Positions 1 to 7,981 of a stretch of 23,372 nucleotides of DNA are shown one piece after another. The DNA comes from Methylovorus sp035565335 (GTDB lineage Bacteria > Pseudomonadota > Gammaproteobacteria > Burkholderiales > Methylophilaceae). Numbering within the stretch: position 1 is the first letter of the stretch; each line of letters begins with the position of its first letter. The position numbers and the translations under genes were made by a program. The stretch lies in NCBI GenBank assembly GCA_035565335.1, contig DATMSO010000006.1, forward strand, positions 1 to 23,372. Reading direction: 5' to 3'. Below the pieces are notes generated by a model. The model saw nothing but the letters and a program-made list of their open reading frames with translations. It searched no databases and was not told where the DNA came from.

Positions 1-1096
1 GCTGGACGAGGTCAAGAAGCACACCAAGGCCAGCGCCAGCTGCGGCTCCTGCACCGGCCTCGTAGAGCAGATCCTGATGTTCACCGCCGGCGGCGACTAC
101 TCGGCCACGCCCAAGAAGAAGGCGGTGTGCGGCTGCACCGATGCCAACCACCAGGAGGTGCGCGAGGCCATCAAGAAGGAACACTACCTCACGCACGACG
201 CGGTCTACCGCAACCTGGGCTGGCGCACGCCCAACGGCTGCGCCACCTGCCGTCCGGCACTGAACTATTACCTGATTTCCACTTGGCCGCATGAAGCCAA
301 GGATGATCCGCAATCGCGCTTTATCAACGAACGCGTGCACGCCAATATCCAGAAGGACGGCACTTATTCGGTGGTGCCGCGCATGTATGGCGGCGTCACC
401 ACGTCCGACCAGCTGCGCAAGATTGCCGATGTCGCCGACAAATACGCCGTGCCCATGGTCAAGGTCACCGGCGGCCAGCGTATCGACTTGCTAGGCGTAA
501 AGAAAGAAGACCTGCTGGACATGTGGAAAGACCTCGACATGCCGTCCGGCTATGCCTACGGCAAGAGCATCCGCACGGTGAAAACCTGTGTGGGCTCCGA
601 ATTCTGCCGCTTTGGCACGCAGAATTCCACCCAGCTGGGCATTGATATTGAAAAAGCCTTTGACCACATGTGGGCACCGCACAAGGTGAAGTTTGCCGTC
701 TCCGGCTGCCCGCGCAACTGCGCGGAATCCGGCATCAAGGATGTGGGCGTGATCGGCGTGGATTCCGGTTGGGAAATTTATGTCGGCGGCAACGGCGGCA
801 TCAAGACCGAGGTCGCCCAGTTCCTGTGCAAGGTAAAAACCGCGGAAGAAGTCATCGAGTATTCCGGCGCCTTTATCCAGATTTACCGCGAGGAAGCCCG
901 CTATCTGGACCGCACCGTGCACTGGCTGGAGCGTGTGGGCCTGGATTATGTGAAGAAGCGCATTCTGGAAGATGCCGAGGGCCGCAAGGCCGCGTATGAG
1001 CGTCTCTTGTATGCGCTGCAAGGTGCCACTGACCCTTGGGCCGAGCGCGCCAACCAGCGCGATACGCACAAGGAATTCGACACCATCACTGTTTAA
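1..1096 (+). CDS. nirB: Assimilatory nitrite reductase [NAD(P)H] large subunit, C-terminal part
   Basis: This is the 3' part of nirB, open at the window edge; the reading frame starts at base 2 and 364 residues are visible of a protein usually 800-850 long. NirB reduces nitrite to ammonium in the cytoplasm with electrons from NAD(P)H via FAD, [2Fe-2S], [4Fe-4S] and siroheme. Visible in order are a BFD-like [2Fe-2S] piece with the CGSC motif (bases 41-52), a second Cys-rich segment (VCGC, then GCATC near 236-250), a sulfite/nitrite reductase ferredoxin-like half domain, and the siroheme/[4Fe-4S] site. The cluster cysteines are at 587-589 and 605-607 (C-x5-C) and at 707-709 and 719-721 (C-x3-C, in GCPRNC). 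The FAD/NAD(P)H half lies upstream of the window. It heads the visible nitrate operon, but nirD is not the next gene. Confidence 0.97.
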   Translation, partial: LDEVKKHTKASASCGSCTGLVEQILMFTAGGDYSATPKKKAVCGCTDANHQEVREAIKKEHYLTHDAVYRNLGWRTPNGCATCRPALNYYLISTWPHEAKDDPQSRFINERVHANIQKDGTYSVVPRMYGGVTTSDQLRKIADVADKYAVPMVKVTGGQRIDLLGVKKEDLLDMWKDLDMPSGYAYGKSIRTVKTCVGSEFCRFGTQNSTQLGIDIEKAFDHMWAPHKVKFAVSGCPRNCAESGIKDVGVIGVDSGWEIYVGGNGGIKTEVAQFLCKVKTAEEVIEYSGAFIQIYREEARYLDRTVHWLERVGLDYVKKRILEDAEGRKAAYERLLYALQGATDPWAERANQRDTHKEFDTITV

Positions 1097-1177
1097 TGCA
1101 TCGTGTGCCACGCTGGCCGGTCTGCCTTGGGGTAGCATGGGCCAGCGCTGACACCCGGTATTGCTGAGGAGAATCGC

Positions 1178-2389
1178 ATGCAAAAAAGTTTCTGGCAGGC
1201 CGGGCACAAGCCCACCCTGTTTTCATCCTTTCTGTACTTTGACCTGAGCTTTATGGTCTGGGTATTGCTGGGGCCACTGGCGGTGCAGATCGCCGCTGAT
1301 CTGCAACTCACACCCGCCCAAAAAGGCCTGATGGTCGCCACGCCGGTACTCACCGGCGCGTTGTTGCGCATCGTCATGGGCGTGCTGGTAGACCAGATCA
1401 AACCGAAAAAAGCCGGGCTGATCGGCCAGCTGATCGTGATCTCTGCCTTGCTGGTCGCCTGGTTGCACGGCGTACATAGTTACCAGCACACCTTGCTGCT
1501 GGGCGTGTTTCTGGGTTTTGCCGGTGCCGCGTTTGCCGTGGCGCTGCCGCTGGCGTCGCGTTGGTATCCGCCTGAGCATCAGGGCACGGCGCTGGGCATT
1601 GCCGGTGCCGGTAATTCCGGTACGGCGCTGGCAGCACTATTTGCTCCCGGTCTGGCGATTGCCTATGGCTGGAACAATGTCTTCGGCCTGGCGCTGATTC
1701 CTTTGGCATTTGCCCTGGTGGTGTACCTGATATTTGCCAAGGATGCGCCGGATGCGCCAGCCGCCAAGTCCATCAGCCAGTATTTGGCCGTGCTGAAAGA
1801 CCGCGATGCCTGGTGGTTTATGTTCTTTTACAGCGTGACCTTTGGCGGGTTTGTCGGCATGGCGTCCTCGCTCACCATTTATTTCCATGACCAGTATGGC
1901 TTGTCCCCGGTACATGCCGGCTACTTTACCGCCGCCTGTGTGTTTGCTGGTTCTCTGGTGCGCCCGCTGGGCGGCAATCTGGCCGACCGCATCGGTGGCA
2001 TCCGTACGCTGACGGTGATGTATATCGTCGCCGCCTTGTTCCTCTTCGTGCTGAGCTTCGGCCCGGCGCAACAATTGATGGGGCTGGCTGTAGTAATCGC
2101 CGCTATGCTCGCCCTCGGCATGGGCAATGGCGCCGTGTTTCAGCTGGTGCCGCAACGCTTCCGCAAAGAAATCGGCGTGATGACCGGCCTGGTCGGCATG
2201 GCCGGTGGCGTGGGGGGCTTCTATCTGGCTTCCAGCCTGGGTTATTCCAAGCAGGTCACCGGCAGTTATCAGATCGGGCTCATGGTATTTGCTGGCCTGG
2301 CTATCCTGGCGGTACTCGGGCTCACGCGCGTCAAGAAACGCTGGCGCACCACCTGGGGCTCGGCGGCAGTAACGTCGGCCAAGGTATAG
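1178..2389 (+). CDS. Nitrate/nitrite MFS transporter (NarK/NasA porter family)
   Basis: This 403-residue hydrophobic protein has about 12 predicted membrane helices and would import nitrate (or exchange nitrate and nitrite) across the inner membrane. Family signatures are clear: the first nitrate signature around residues 140-150 (GIAGAGNSGTA) and the second at about 314-348 (GMGNGAVFQLVP followed by a Gly-rich helix). Arginines R64 in helix 2 and R262 in the second half lie where NarK-type porters carry their two substrate-binding arginines. The start is supported by a GAGGAGA ribosome site at 1166-1172, 5 nt upstream. It sits 81 nt after nirB and 6 nt before the phosphatase/kinase. The name nasA is used for this porter in pseudomonads but also for the reductase, so no symbol is given. 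Direction of transport cannot be read from sequence; assimilatory uptake is inferred from the operon. Confidence 0.93.
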   Translation: MQKSFWQAGHKPTLFSSFLYFDLSFMVWVLLGPLAVQIAADLQLTPAQKGLMVATPVLTGALLRIVMGVLVDQIKPKKAGLIGQLIVISALLVAWLHGVHSYQHTLLLGVFLGFAGAAFAVALPLASRWYPPEHQGTALGIAGAGNSGTALAALFAPGLAIAYGWNNVFGLALIPLAFALVVYLIFAKDAPDAPAAKSISQYLAVLKDRDAWWFMFFYSVTFGGFVGMASSLTIYFHDQYGLSPVHAGYFTAACVFAGSLVRPLGGNLADRIGGIRTLTVMYIVAALFLFVLSFGPAQQLMGLAVVIAAMLALGMGNGAVFQLVPQRFRKEIGVMTGLVGMAGGVGGFYLASSLGYSKQVTGSYQIGLMVFAGLAILAVLGLTRVKKRWRTTWGSAAVTSAKV

Positions 2390-2395
2390 GATTTC

Positions 2396-4090
2396 ATGTC
2401 GCTGCAGTTGCTATTCGGCCAGAGCACGGCCACCGGCCCGCGTGAACGCAATGAGGATTTTGCGGGCATGGTCACGCCGGTCGGCATGCAGTTGCAGACC
2501 AAGGGCGCCATGATCGCCCTGGCCGATGGCGTGAGTGGCAATGCGGGCGGGCGCGAAGCCGCTGAAATGACCGTACGCAGCATCCTCTCCGACTACTACG
2601 CCACGCCCGACACCTGGGAAGTGCATAGCGCGCTGGACAAGGTGATCACTGCCGCCAACCGCTGGCTGCTGGCGCAAGCCGCCCAGCACAAGGATTTTGC
2701 TGGCATGGCCAGCACGCTTTCGCTGATGGTGTTTCGCGGTCAGCGCTTTTACTCAGCGCATGTGGGCGATACCCGCATTTACCGCCTGCGCAATGGCGAA
2801 CTGCAACAACTCACCACTGACCATGTGTGGGAGCGCCCCGACATGCGTCATGTGCTGAAACGCGCCATCGGGCTCGATCAGCATTTGTCGGTGGATTATG
2901 CCGATGGCGCGTTGCAGGTGGGTGATGTGTATGCGCTGATGAGCGATGGCGTGTGGGATGTACTGGACCAGGCGACGCTACATCATGTGATGGGGCTTTA
3001 CGATAACCCGCAACTGATCTGCGATGAACTGACCCGATTGGCGATTGCCCAGGGCGGCCACGACAATGCCACCGTGCTGGCGGCCCACGTGGTGCAACTG
3101 GGTGAGGAAACACTCACCGACCTATTGGCCGAGCACCGCCACTTGCGGGTGCCACCCAAGCTGAAAGCAGGCGAGGTGATAGACCAGTTTGAAGTGCTGA
3201 GCTTGCTGCATGAATCGCGTGCCAGCCTGATATACAAAGTTCGCCACCGCATTACCGGCCAGCTGTGGGTGCTGAAGACGTTGCAACCCTTGCTGGCGGA
3301 AGATCGCGATAGCTGCCAGGCCTTATTGAATGAAGAGTGGCTGGCGAAGCGCGTGGTATCGCAATATCTGCCGCAAGTGCTGCCGCTGACCGCCGAACAG
3401 CGCAGCCAGCTGTATTACGTGATGAGCTGGCATGAAGGTGCCACGCTGCAACATCGGCTGGAAAATGGTCACCACTTCACCACCGCCGGCATCACCGGTA
3501 TCGGCATTGCGCTGTTACGCGGGCTGGGGGCCCTGCACCGCTTGCAGATTCTGCATCGCGACATCAAGCCCGCCAATCTGCATATGGCCATGGATCAGCG
3601 CCTGCGTATTCTGGATCTGGGCGTGGCGCTGAGCCCGGCCACCGGCCATATCGCCAGCATGGATAACCCCGGCACGCCGAGTTTCATGGCGCCGGAACTG
3701 TTTGATGGTGCAAGCGCCTCGATCAGCAGCGATCTCTATGCGGCGGGGGTCACCCTGTATTACCTGCTGACGCGCAAATACCCGTATGGCGAAATTGAGC
3801 CTTTTCAGCATCCGCGCTTTGGCGAGCCGGTGCCGCCGACGCGTTACCGGCCGGAAATCCCGCGTTGGCTTGAAAACATCTTGCTGAAAGCCGTAGCGCG
3901 GCTGCCGGAGCACCGCTTTGAAACCGCGGAGGAAATGCTGCTGGCGCTGGAAATCGGCGAAACGCGACCCATCCTGCCACCACCGCGCACGCCGTTGATT
4001 GCGCGGGCGCGACTGGTCAAATGGCAGTGGATTGCGCTGGTATCGCTGATGGTGAATTTCATGCTGCTGTATCTGTTGATTGTGTCCTGA
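2396..4090 (+). CDS. Bifunctional PP2C-type phosphatase / Ser-Thr protein kinase, tail-anchored
   Basis: This 564-residue protein has two signalling domains. Residues 1-235 are a PP2C-type phosphatase with the metal-binding motifs RNED (18-21), ADG (43-45), GDTRIYR (124-130), SDG (183-185) and HDN (222-224). Residues about 262-520 are a Hanks-type kinase with the ATP lysine in VLK (K294), a likely helix-C glutamate E313, HRDIKPAN (387-394), DLG in place of DFG (407-409) and GTPSFMAPE (426-434). The nucleotide loop around 270-281 has no glycine, which is unusual. A single hydrophobic helix (about 546-563) at the extreme C-terminus should anchor it in the membrane with both domains in the cytoplasm. 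It starts 6 nt after the transporter, so it is probably translationally coupled. From memory, Pseudomonas aeruginosa has a similar kinase gene in its nitrate assimilation cluster. Its targets are unknown; control of transporter or reductase is an inference. Confidence 0.9.
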   Translation: MSLQLLFGQSTATGPRERNEDFAGMVTPVGMQLQTKGAMIALADGVSGNAGGREAAEMTVRSILSDYYATPDTWEVHSALDKVITAANRWLLAQAAQHKDFAGMASTLSLMVFRGQRFYSAHVGDTRIYRLRNGELQQLTTDHVWERPDMRHVLKRAIGLDQHLSVDYADGALQVGDVYALMSDGVWDVLDQATLHHVMGLYDNPQLICDELTRLAIAQGGHDNATVLAAHVVQLGEETLTDLLAEHRHLRVPPKLKAGEVIDQFEVLSLLHESRASLIYKVRHRITGQLWVLKTLQPLLAEDRDSCQALLNEEWLAKRVVSQYLPQVLPLTAEQRSQLYYVMSWHEGATLQHRLENGHHFTTAGITGIGIALLRGLGALHRLQILHRDIKPANLHMAMDQRLRILDLGVALSPATGHIASMDNPGTPSFMAPELFDGASASISSDLYAAGVTLYYLLTRKYPYGEIEPFQHPRFGEPVPPTRYRPEIPRWLENILLKAVARLPEHRFETAEEMLLALEIGETRPILPPPRTPLIARARLVKWQWIALVSLMVNFMLLYLLIVS

Positions 4091-4119
4091 TGCTGTGTCC
4101 ATGCCACGGCAATATATTC

Positions 4120-4147
4120 GGCTCCGCAGGCTGACGCCTGCCGGGCC
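4120..4147 (+). other. GC-rich hairpin between the kinase gene and nirD
   Basis: This is an imperfect inverted repeat. The inner stem of 6 bp (4126-4131 with 4136-4141, GCAGGC/GCCTGC) closes on a TGAC loop. It continues after one C-C mismatch with 5 further pairs (4120-4124 with 4143-4147, one G-T wobble). No T-run follows, so it does not look like a complete intrinsic terminator. It could be an RNA stability or processing element, or part of an attenuator ahead of nirD. The function is inferred only from position. Confidence 0.5.
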
Positions 4148-4204
4148 AACTTAAAGATTGTGTTTTATGTTGTTGCGTTGTCATCTCTTGATTTGGAGTT
4201 TTTT

Positions 4205-4519
4205 ATGAGTACCTGGACCAAAATTGCCCCCCTGACGGATATCCCCAAACTGGGTTCGCGCGTGGTGCGCACGGCCAAAGGCGATATCGGCGTCTTTCGC
4301 ACCGAAGATGACCGCGTGTTTGCCCTCAACAACAGCTGCCCGCATAAAGGTGGCCCGCTGTCGCAAGGGATTGTGTATGGTGACAAGGTGGCCTGCCCGC
4401 TGCATAGCTGGAAAATCAGCCTGATTGATGGAAAGGCCGAAGAGCCGGATGTCGGTGAAACCGCCTGCTTCGCCGTGAAGGTGGAAGATGGCATGGTGTT
4501 CCTGGACATTCCGTCCTGA
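4205..4519 (+). CDS. nirD: Nitrite reductase small subunit NirD (Rieske-type)
   Basis: This 104-residue Rieske-fold protein is the small partner of NirB. The motifs CPHKGG and CPLHSW supply the C-x-H and C-x2-H ligands of a Rieske [2Fe-2S] cluster, so the site looks intact; some NirD proteins, including that of E. coli, lack these ligands. The start at 4205 is chosen over an upstream in-frame ATG at 4160. It has a GGAG site at 4195-4198 with 6 nt spacing, and the protein then begins MSTWTKIAPL, as family members do; the extra 15 residues of the longer form look untypical. It is separated from nirB by the transporter and kinase genes, and follows the kinase gene by 114 nt. It may have its own processing or regulatory signal in that gap. 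Confidence 0.95.
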   Translation: MSTWTKIAPLTDIPKLGSRVVRTAKGDIGVFRTEDDRVFALNNSCPHKGGPLSQGIVYGDKVACPLHSWKISLIDGKAEEPDVGETACFAVKVEDGMVFLDIPS

Positions 4520-4684
4520 AAAACCAAGCACCCTGCCCGGGCTTTTGATCATGCGATGCAGACATGACAAGGTTGAAACAAGCATGCGCCATGCTGACTT
4601 TGATGCGTGCTTCGCATGCAGCACAGCGGCGTTGCCTCCAGCCTTGCCATGTGGCATTGGCATTAACCAGCGGTACCTAGAATC
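4520..4684 (+). promoter_or_regulatory. Inverted-repeat-rich leader between nirD and the nitrate reductase gene
   Basis: This 165-nt gap inside the operon contains several short inverted repeats: TCATG/CATGA at 4549-4553 and 4563-4567, AGCATG/CATGCT at 4581-4586 and 4590-4595 (loop CGC), and ATGCG/CGCAT at 4603-4607 and 4613-4617. The last competes with an alternative pairing GTGCT/AGCAC at 4607-4611 and 4620-4624. Mutually exclusive hairpins ahead of a nitrate reductase gene recall leaders controlled by antitermination (NasR or NasT ANTAR proteins). However, I do not see the typical hexanucleotide loops, nor a T-run. A clear ribosome site before the nasA ATG is also missing. Confidence 0.35.
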
Positions 4685-7399
4685 ATGCTAAAAGAAACCA
4701 GATCCACCTGTTGTTATTGCGGCGTCGGCTGCGGCGTCATCATCACCAGCGAAGATGACCGCATCACCGGCGTGCGTGGCGACCCTGACCATCCGGCCAA
4801 TTTTGGCCGCCTGTGCACCAAAGGCTCCACGCTGCACCTCACCGCCAAGCTGGATACGCGCGTATTGCAACCCGAATTGCGCACCAGCCGCCAGGCACCG
4901 CGCCAGCCAACCGATTGGGACACCGCGCTTGACCATGTGGCCGACCGCTTTGCCGACACCATACGCCAGCATGGGCCAGACAGCGTGGCGTTTTACATCT
5001 CCGGCCAGCTGCTGACCGAGGATTATTACGTCTTCAACAAGCTGGCCAAAGGCCTGATCGGCACCAACAATGTCGACACAAACTCCAGGCTGTGCATGAG
5101 TTCCGCAGTGAGTGGGTACAAACTGACGCTAGGGGCAGATGCGCCACCCGCCTGCTATGAAGATATTGACCACACCGGTTGCCTCTTCATCGCCGGCTCC
5201 AATACCGCCTATGCCCACCCCATCATTTTCCGTCGTATCGAAGATGCCAAAGCGCGCAATCCGGATATGAAAATCGTGGTGGTAGACCCGCGTCGCACCG
5301 ATACCGCTACCTTTGCCGATTTGCATCTGGCGATCCAGCCCGGCACCGACGTCGCCCTGTTTAATGGCATGCTGCATATTCTGCTTTGGGAGGGCCTGCT
5401 CGATCAGGCGTTTATCCGTGACCATACCAACGGCTTTGATGCCCTCAAGGAAACCGTGCGCGAATACACGCCCAAGATGGTGGCGGATATCTGCGGCATA
5501 CGCGAAGCCGATCTGGTCACCGCGGCCAAGTGGTTTGGGCGCGGCCCGGCGTTGTCCATGTATTGCATGGGTCTTAATCAGTCCATCCACGGCAGTGATA
5601 AAAATGCGGCGCTGATAAACCTGCATCTCGCCACCGGGCAGATAGGCAAACCCGGTGCGGGTCCGTTTTCGCTGACCGGCCAGCCCAATGCCATGGGCGG
5701 CCGCGAAGTCGGCGGCATGGCCAATCTGCTCTCCGCTCATCGCGATCTGCAAAATCCCCAGCACCGCGCCGAAGTCGCCACGCTGTGGGGGATAGACGAT
5801 GTACCTGCAGCGCCGGGCAAAACAGCCGTCGAAATGTTCGATGCCCTGAAATCAGGCGAAATCAAGGCAATCTGGATTGCCTGCACCAATCCGGCGCATT
5901 CCATGCCTGACCTTAACCAGGTCAGGGCAGCGCTGGACAATGCCGAACTGGTGGTATTGCAGGATGCGTATGGCAATACCGATACGAATATCTATGCCGA
6001 TGTGGTCCTGCCGGCCACCAGCTGGGGAGAAAAAGAAGGCACTGTCACCAACTCGGAGCGGCGCATTACCCATATCACCCCTGCGGTGGCCAAACCCGGC
6101 GCCGCACGCCATGACTGGGAGATCGTCGTCGACTTTGCGCAGCGTCTGGAGCAGCGCCTGGGCAAGGCCGGCACCTTGTTCGATTACCCCACGCCAGAGA
6201 GGATTTTCAATGAGCACCGCGAATCCACACGCGGTCGCGATCTGGATATCACCGGCCTTAGTTATGCGCTGCTGGATACACGAGGCCCCCAGCAATGGCC
6301 GTTTATCGAGAAGGTGAGCACTGGCTTACCACGCTTATACAGCGATGGTATTTTCCCCAAACCGGATGGTCGCGCGCAATTTCATATCGCGCATTACAAA
6401 CCCACGGCCGACAAGACCGATGCCCGGCAACCGCTGCACTTGCTGACTGGTCGCCTGCGTGATCAGTGGCATGGCATGAGCCGCACCGGGACCGTGGCCC
6501 AGCTGTTCAACCATGTGGATGAGCCGGTTATTTCGCTGAACCAGAACGATATGGAGCGCCGTGGCATCAAGCCGGGTGATCTGGTGAAAGTCAGCAACAA
6601 GCGGGGCAGCCTGACACTGCGCGCGCAGCCTTCGGATGAAATCCAGCCTGCGCAGAGTTTTATCCCCATGCACTGGGGCAGCCAATTCATGAAGGGCCTG
6701 GGGTGCAATGCCCTCATGCCCTCGGCCTTTGACCCAACCTCGCGCCAGCCTGAACTCAAGCACACTGCCGTCAAGCTGGAAAAAATCGACCTGCCATGGC
6801 AAATGACCGTAATGCGCAATTGCCAGGACATGCAATTATTGGAGCAGATACGCCAGTTGCTGCCACATTTTGACTATGCCAGCTGTGGCTTGTATGGGCG
6901 CGGCAATGGCATGGTGGTGCTGCAGGCGGCACACCATGCGGCGCCCGACAGCGCCGTGATTGATGCGCTGGATCAGCTGCTGGGGATGACAGAAGGTGCG
7001 CCCATGCTCAACTATCAGGATGCGCGGCGCGGCATCAGCAAGCGGATTCTGGTGGAGCCCGACCCCGCCAGCGGCAGCCAGCAAGTGACCGGCGTGCGCC
7101 TGATCGGCGAAACCCTGGCCGCCGAATGGCTGCGCGAAATCATGACCGAAGGCCAGTTCAGCGATGCTTTGCGGCGCTGGGCGCTGGCGCCATTGAGTGC
7201 GCCGCCTACCGGCCAGAGGAGTCGCGGCAAGATCGTCTGCAATTGTCTCAATGTGGCAGAGAACGAAATTATTGATACCATACAGATGGGCGCTGATTTC
7301 ATTACCCTGCAAAACAAACTGAAATGCGGTACGCAATGCGGTTCCTGCGTGCCCGAGCTGAAAAAACTGGTACAACTGCACGGCAGAACTGCCGCTTAA
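4685..7399 (+). CDS. nasA: Assimilatory nitrate reductase catalytic subunit (Mo-bisMGD, [4Fe-4S], C-terminal BFD-like [2Fe-2S])
   Basis: This 904-residue cytoplasmic molybdoenzyme reduces nitrate to nitrite. The N-terminus carries the [4Fe-4S] ligands C9-x2-C12-x3-C16-x27-C44. The likely Mo-ligand cysteine is C137, in SRLCMSSA, as in the Nas/Nap branch of the DMSO reductase family. The molybdopterin-binding C-terminal domain is at about 590-720 (starting near HLLTGRLRDQWHGM). The tail of about 55 residues is a BFD-like [2Fe-2S] domain with C852-x-C854 and C885-x2-C888, plus C881, matching the kind of domain found in NirB; it should receive electrons. No signal peptide is present, in keeping with an assimilatory enzyme. 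The ATG at 4685 places the cysteine cluster at the normal distance, though its ribosome site is weak. It is fourth downstream of nirB, and a small exported protein follows 15 nt later. Confidence 0.96.
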   Translation: MLKETRSTCCYCGVGCGVIITSEDDRITGVRGDPDHPANFGRLCTKGSTLHLTAKLDTRVLQPELRTSRQAPRQPTDWDTALDHVADRFADTIRQHGPDSVAFYISGQLLTEDYYVFNKLAKGLIGTNNVDTNSRLCMSSAVSGYKLTLGADAPPACYEDIDHTGCLFIAGSNTAYAHPIIFRRIEDAKARNPDMKIVVVDPRRTDTATFADLHLAIQPGTDVALFNGMLHILLWEGLLDQAFIRDHTNGFDALKETVREYTPKMVADICGIREADLVTAAKWFGRGPALSMYCMGLNQSIHGSDKNAALINLHLATGQIGKPGAGPFSLTGQPNAMGGREVGGMANLLSAHRDLQNPQHRAEVATLWGIDDVPAAPGKTAVEMFDALKSGEIKAIWIACTNPAHSMPDLNQVRAALDNAELVVLQDAYGNTDTNIYADVVLPATSWGEKEGTVTNSERRITHITPAVAKPGAARHDWEIVVDFAQRLEQRLGKAGTLFDYPTPERIFNEHRESTRGRDLDITGLSYALLDTRGPQQWPFIEKVSTGLPRLYSDGIFPKPDGRAQFHIAHYKPTADKTDARQPLHLLTGRLRDQWHGMSRTGTVAQLFNHVDEPVISLNQNDMERRGIKPGDLVKVSNKRGSLTLRAQPSDEIQPAQSFIPMHWGSQFMKGLGCNALMPSAFDPTSRQPELKHTAVKLEKIDLPWQMTVMRNCQDMQLLEQIRQLLPHFDYASCGLYGRGNGMVVLQAAHHAAPDSAVIDALDQLLGMTEGAPMLNYQDARRGISKRILVEPDPASGSQQVTGVRLIGETLAAEWLREIMTEGQFSDALRRWALAPLSAPPTGQRSRGKIVCNCLNVAENEIIDTIQMGADFITLQNKLKCGTQCGSCVPELKKLVQLHGRTAA

Positions 7400-7414
7400 C
7401 CATAAGGACAATCC

Positions 7415-7717
7415 ATGAAAGTCATCTATCTCGGCCTGTTGCTGGCCGCCCTCTCGCCTTTTGCTCATGCCGATGGCGAGCCACAAGACATCATCGGCAC
7501 CACGGACAAAGGCGAAAAGGTAGTGCTGCATCCGAACGGCCGCTGGGAGTTCGTGGATACGGCGAAGGCCGCAGAAGCAAAGGAAATCGCCAAGCAATTC
7601 CCTGAAAACCAGGGCTGCCCTTCCAATATGCAAGGTGGCTTTCTCGGCTTTGGTCGCTGTATTCCTCAAGGCGACAAGGACTACAACCGCGGCTCCATGA
7701 GCGGCAAAGGCCGGTAG
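7415..7717 (+). CDS. Small exported protein of unknown function at the end of the nitrate operon
   Basis: This is a 100-residue protein I do not recognise with certainty. Residues 1-19 form a good Sec signal peptide (charged MK start, hydrophobic core, AHA cleavage site before DGEP), so the mature protein of about 81 residues should be periplasmic or secreted. The mature part contains a GEKVVLHPNGRWEF segment resembling the short beta-hairpin repeat of some DUF3157-like proteins, an uncertain match. A Gly-rich C-terminus has two cysteines (GCPSN and GRCIP) that could form a disulfide. The start is backed by AAGGA at 7404-7408, 6 nt upstream of the ATG. It lies 15 nt after nasA and is probably cotranscribed with it, but nothing in the sequence ties it to nitrate metabolism. 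Confidence 0.8.
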   Translation: MKVIYLGLLLAALSPFAHADGEPQDIIGTTDKGEKVVLHPNGRWEFVDTAKAAEAKEIAKQFPENQGCPSNMQGGFLGFGRCIPQGDKDYNRGSMSGKGR

Positions 7718-7733
7718 TCTCATATCCTCATAC

Positions 7734-7760
7734 GCCCTTCAGTGACTCGTGCTGGAGGGC
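7734..7760 (+). terminator. Hairpin after the nitrate operon, possible weak terminator
   Basis: A 9-bp stem (7734-7742 GCCCTTCAG with 7752-7760 CTGGAGGGC, one G-T pair) and a 9-nt loop lie 17 nt after the stop of the small exported protein. No T-run follows, so it may protect the mRNA 3' end or act with Rho rather than terminate intrinsically. The rest of the 264-nt gap up to 7981 shows no convincing promoter or gene. Confidence 0.4.
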
Positions 7761-7981
7761 ATTACCCTCACATCGGCTGGCGTTTAGCGTTTGTCAAGTT
7801 AGTCCTCACTAATGGAATGCCTCAGCGTTCCGGCGGCCATCATCAGGCCTTGAAGCAAGTTTACCTCTCAATCGCTGGCATGGTTCATGCTGGTGTTCAT
7901 GCTCATGGCGGGCCTTGCTGGCCTGCGAACGGATACATCCAGGAACGTTCGTCACCCAAGAATTAGTTGTGAAGGATTCGC

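Noticed and set aside
491..1207. 238-residue minus-strand open frame
   Set aside because: It is a shadow of the conserved siroheme region of nirB.
6836..7723. 295-residue minus-strand open frame across the nasA end
   Set aside because: It covers the BFD domain of nasA and the small exported gene, both of which are convincing on the plus strand.
7742..7966. Possible 74-residue gene between the exported protein and the TG-DUF2126 gene
   Set aside because: There is no ribosome site, the composition is odd (His, Gly, Pro), and there is no recognisable motif; a different frame near 7887 gives a hydrophobic helix but runs into the next gene.
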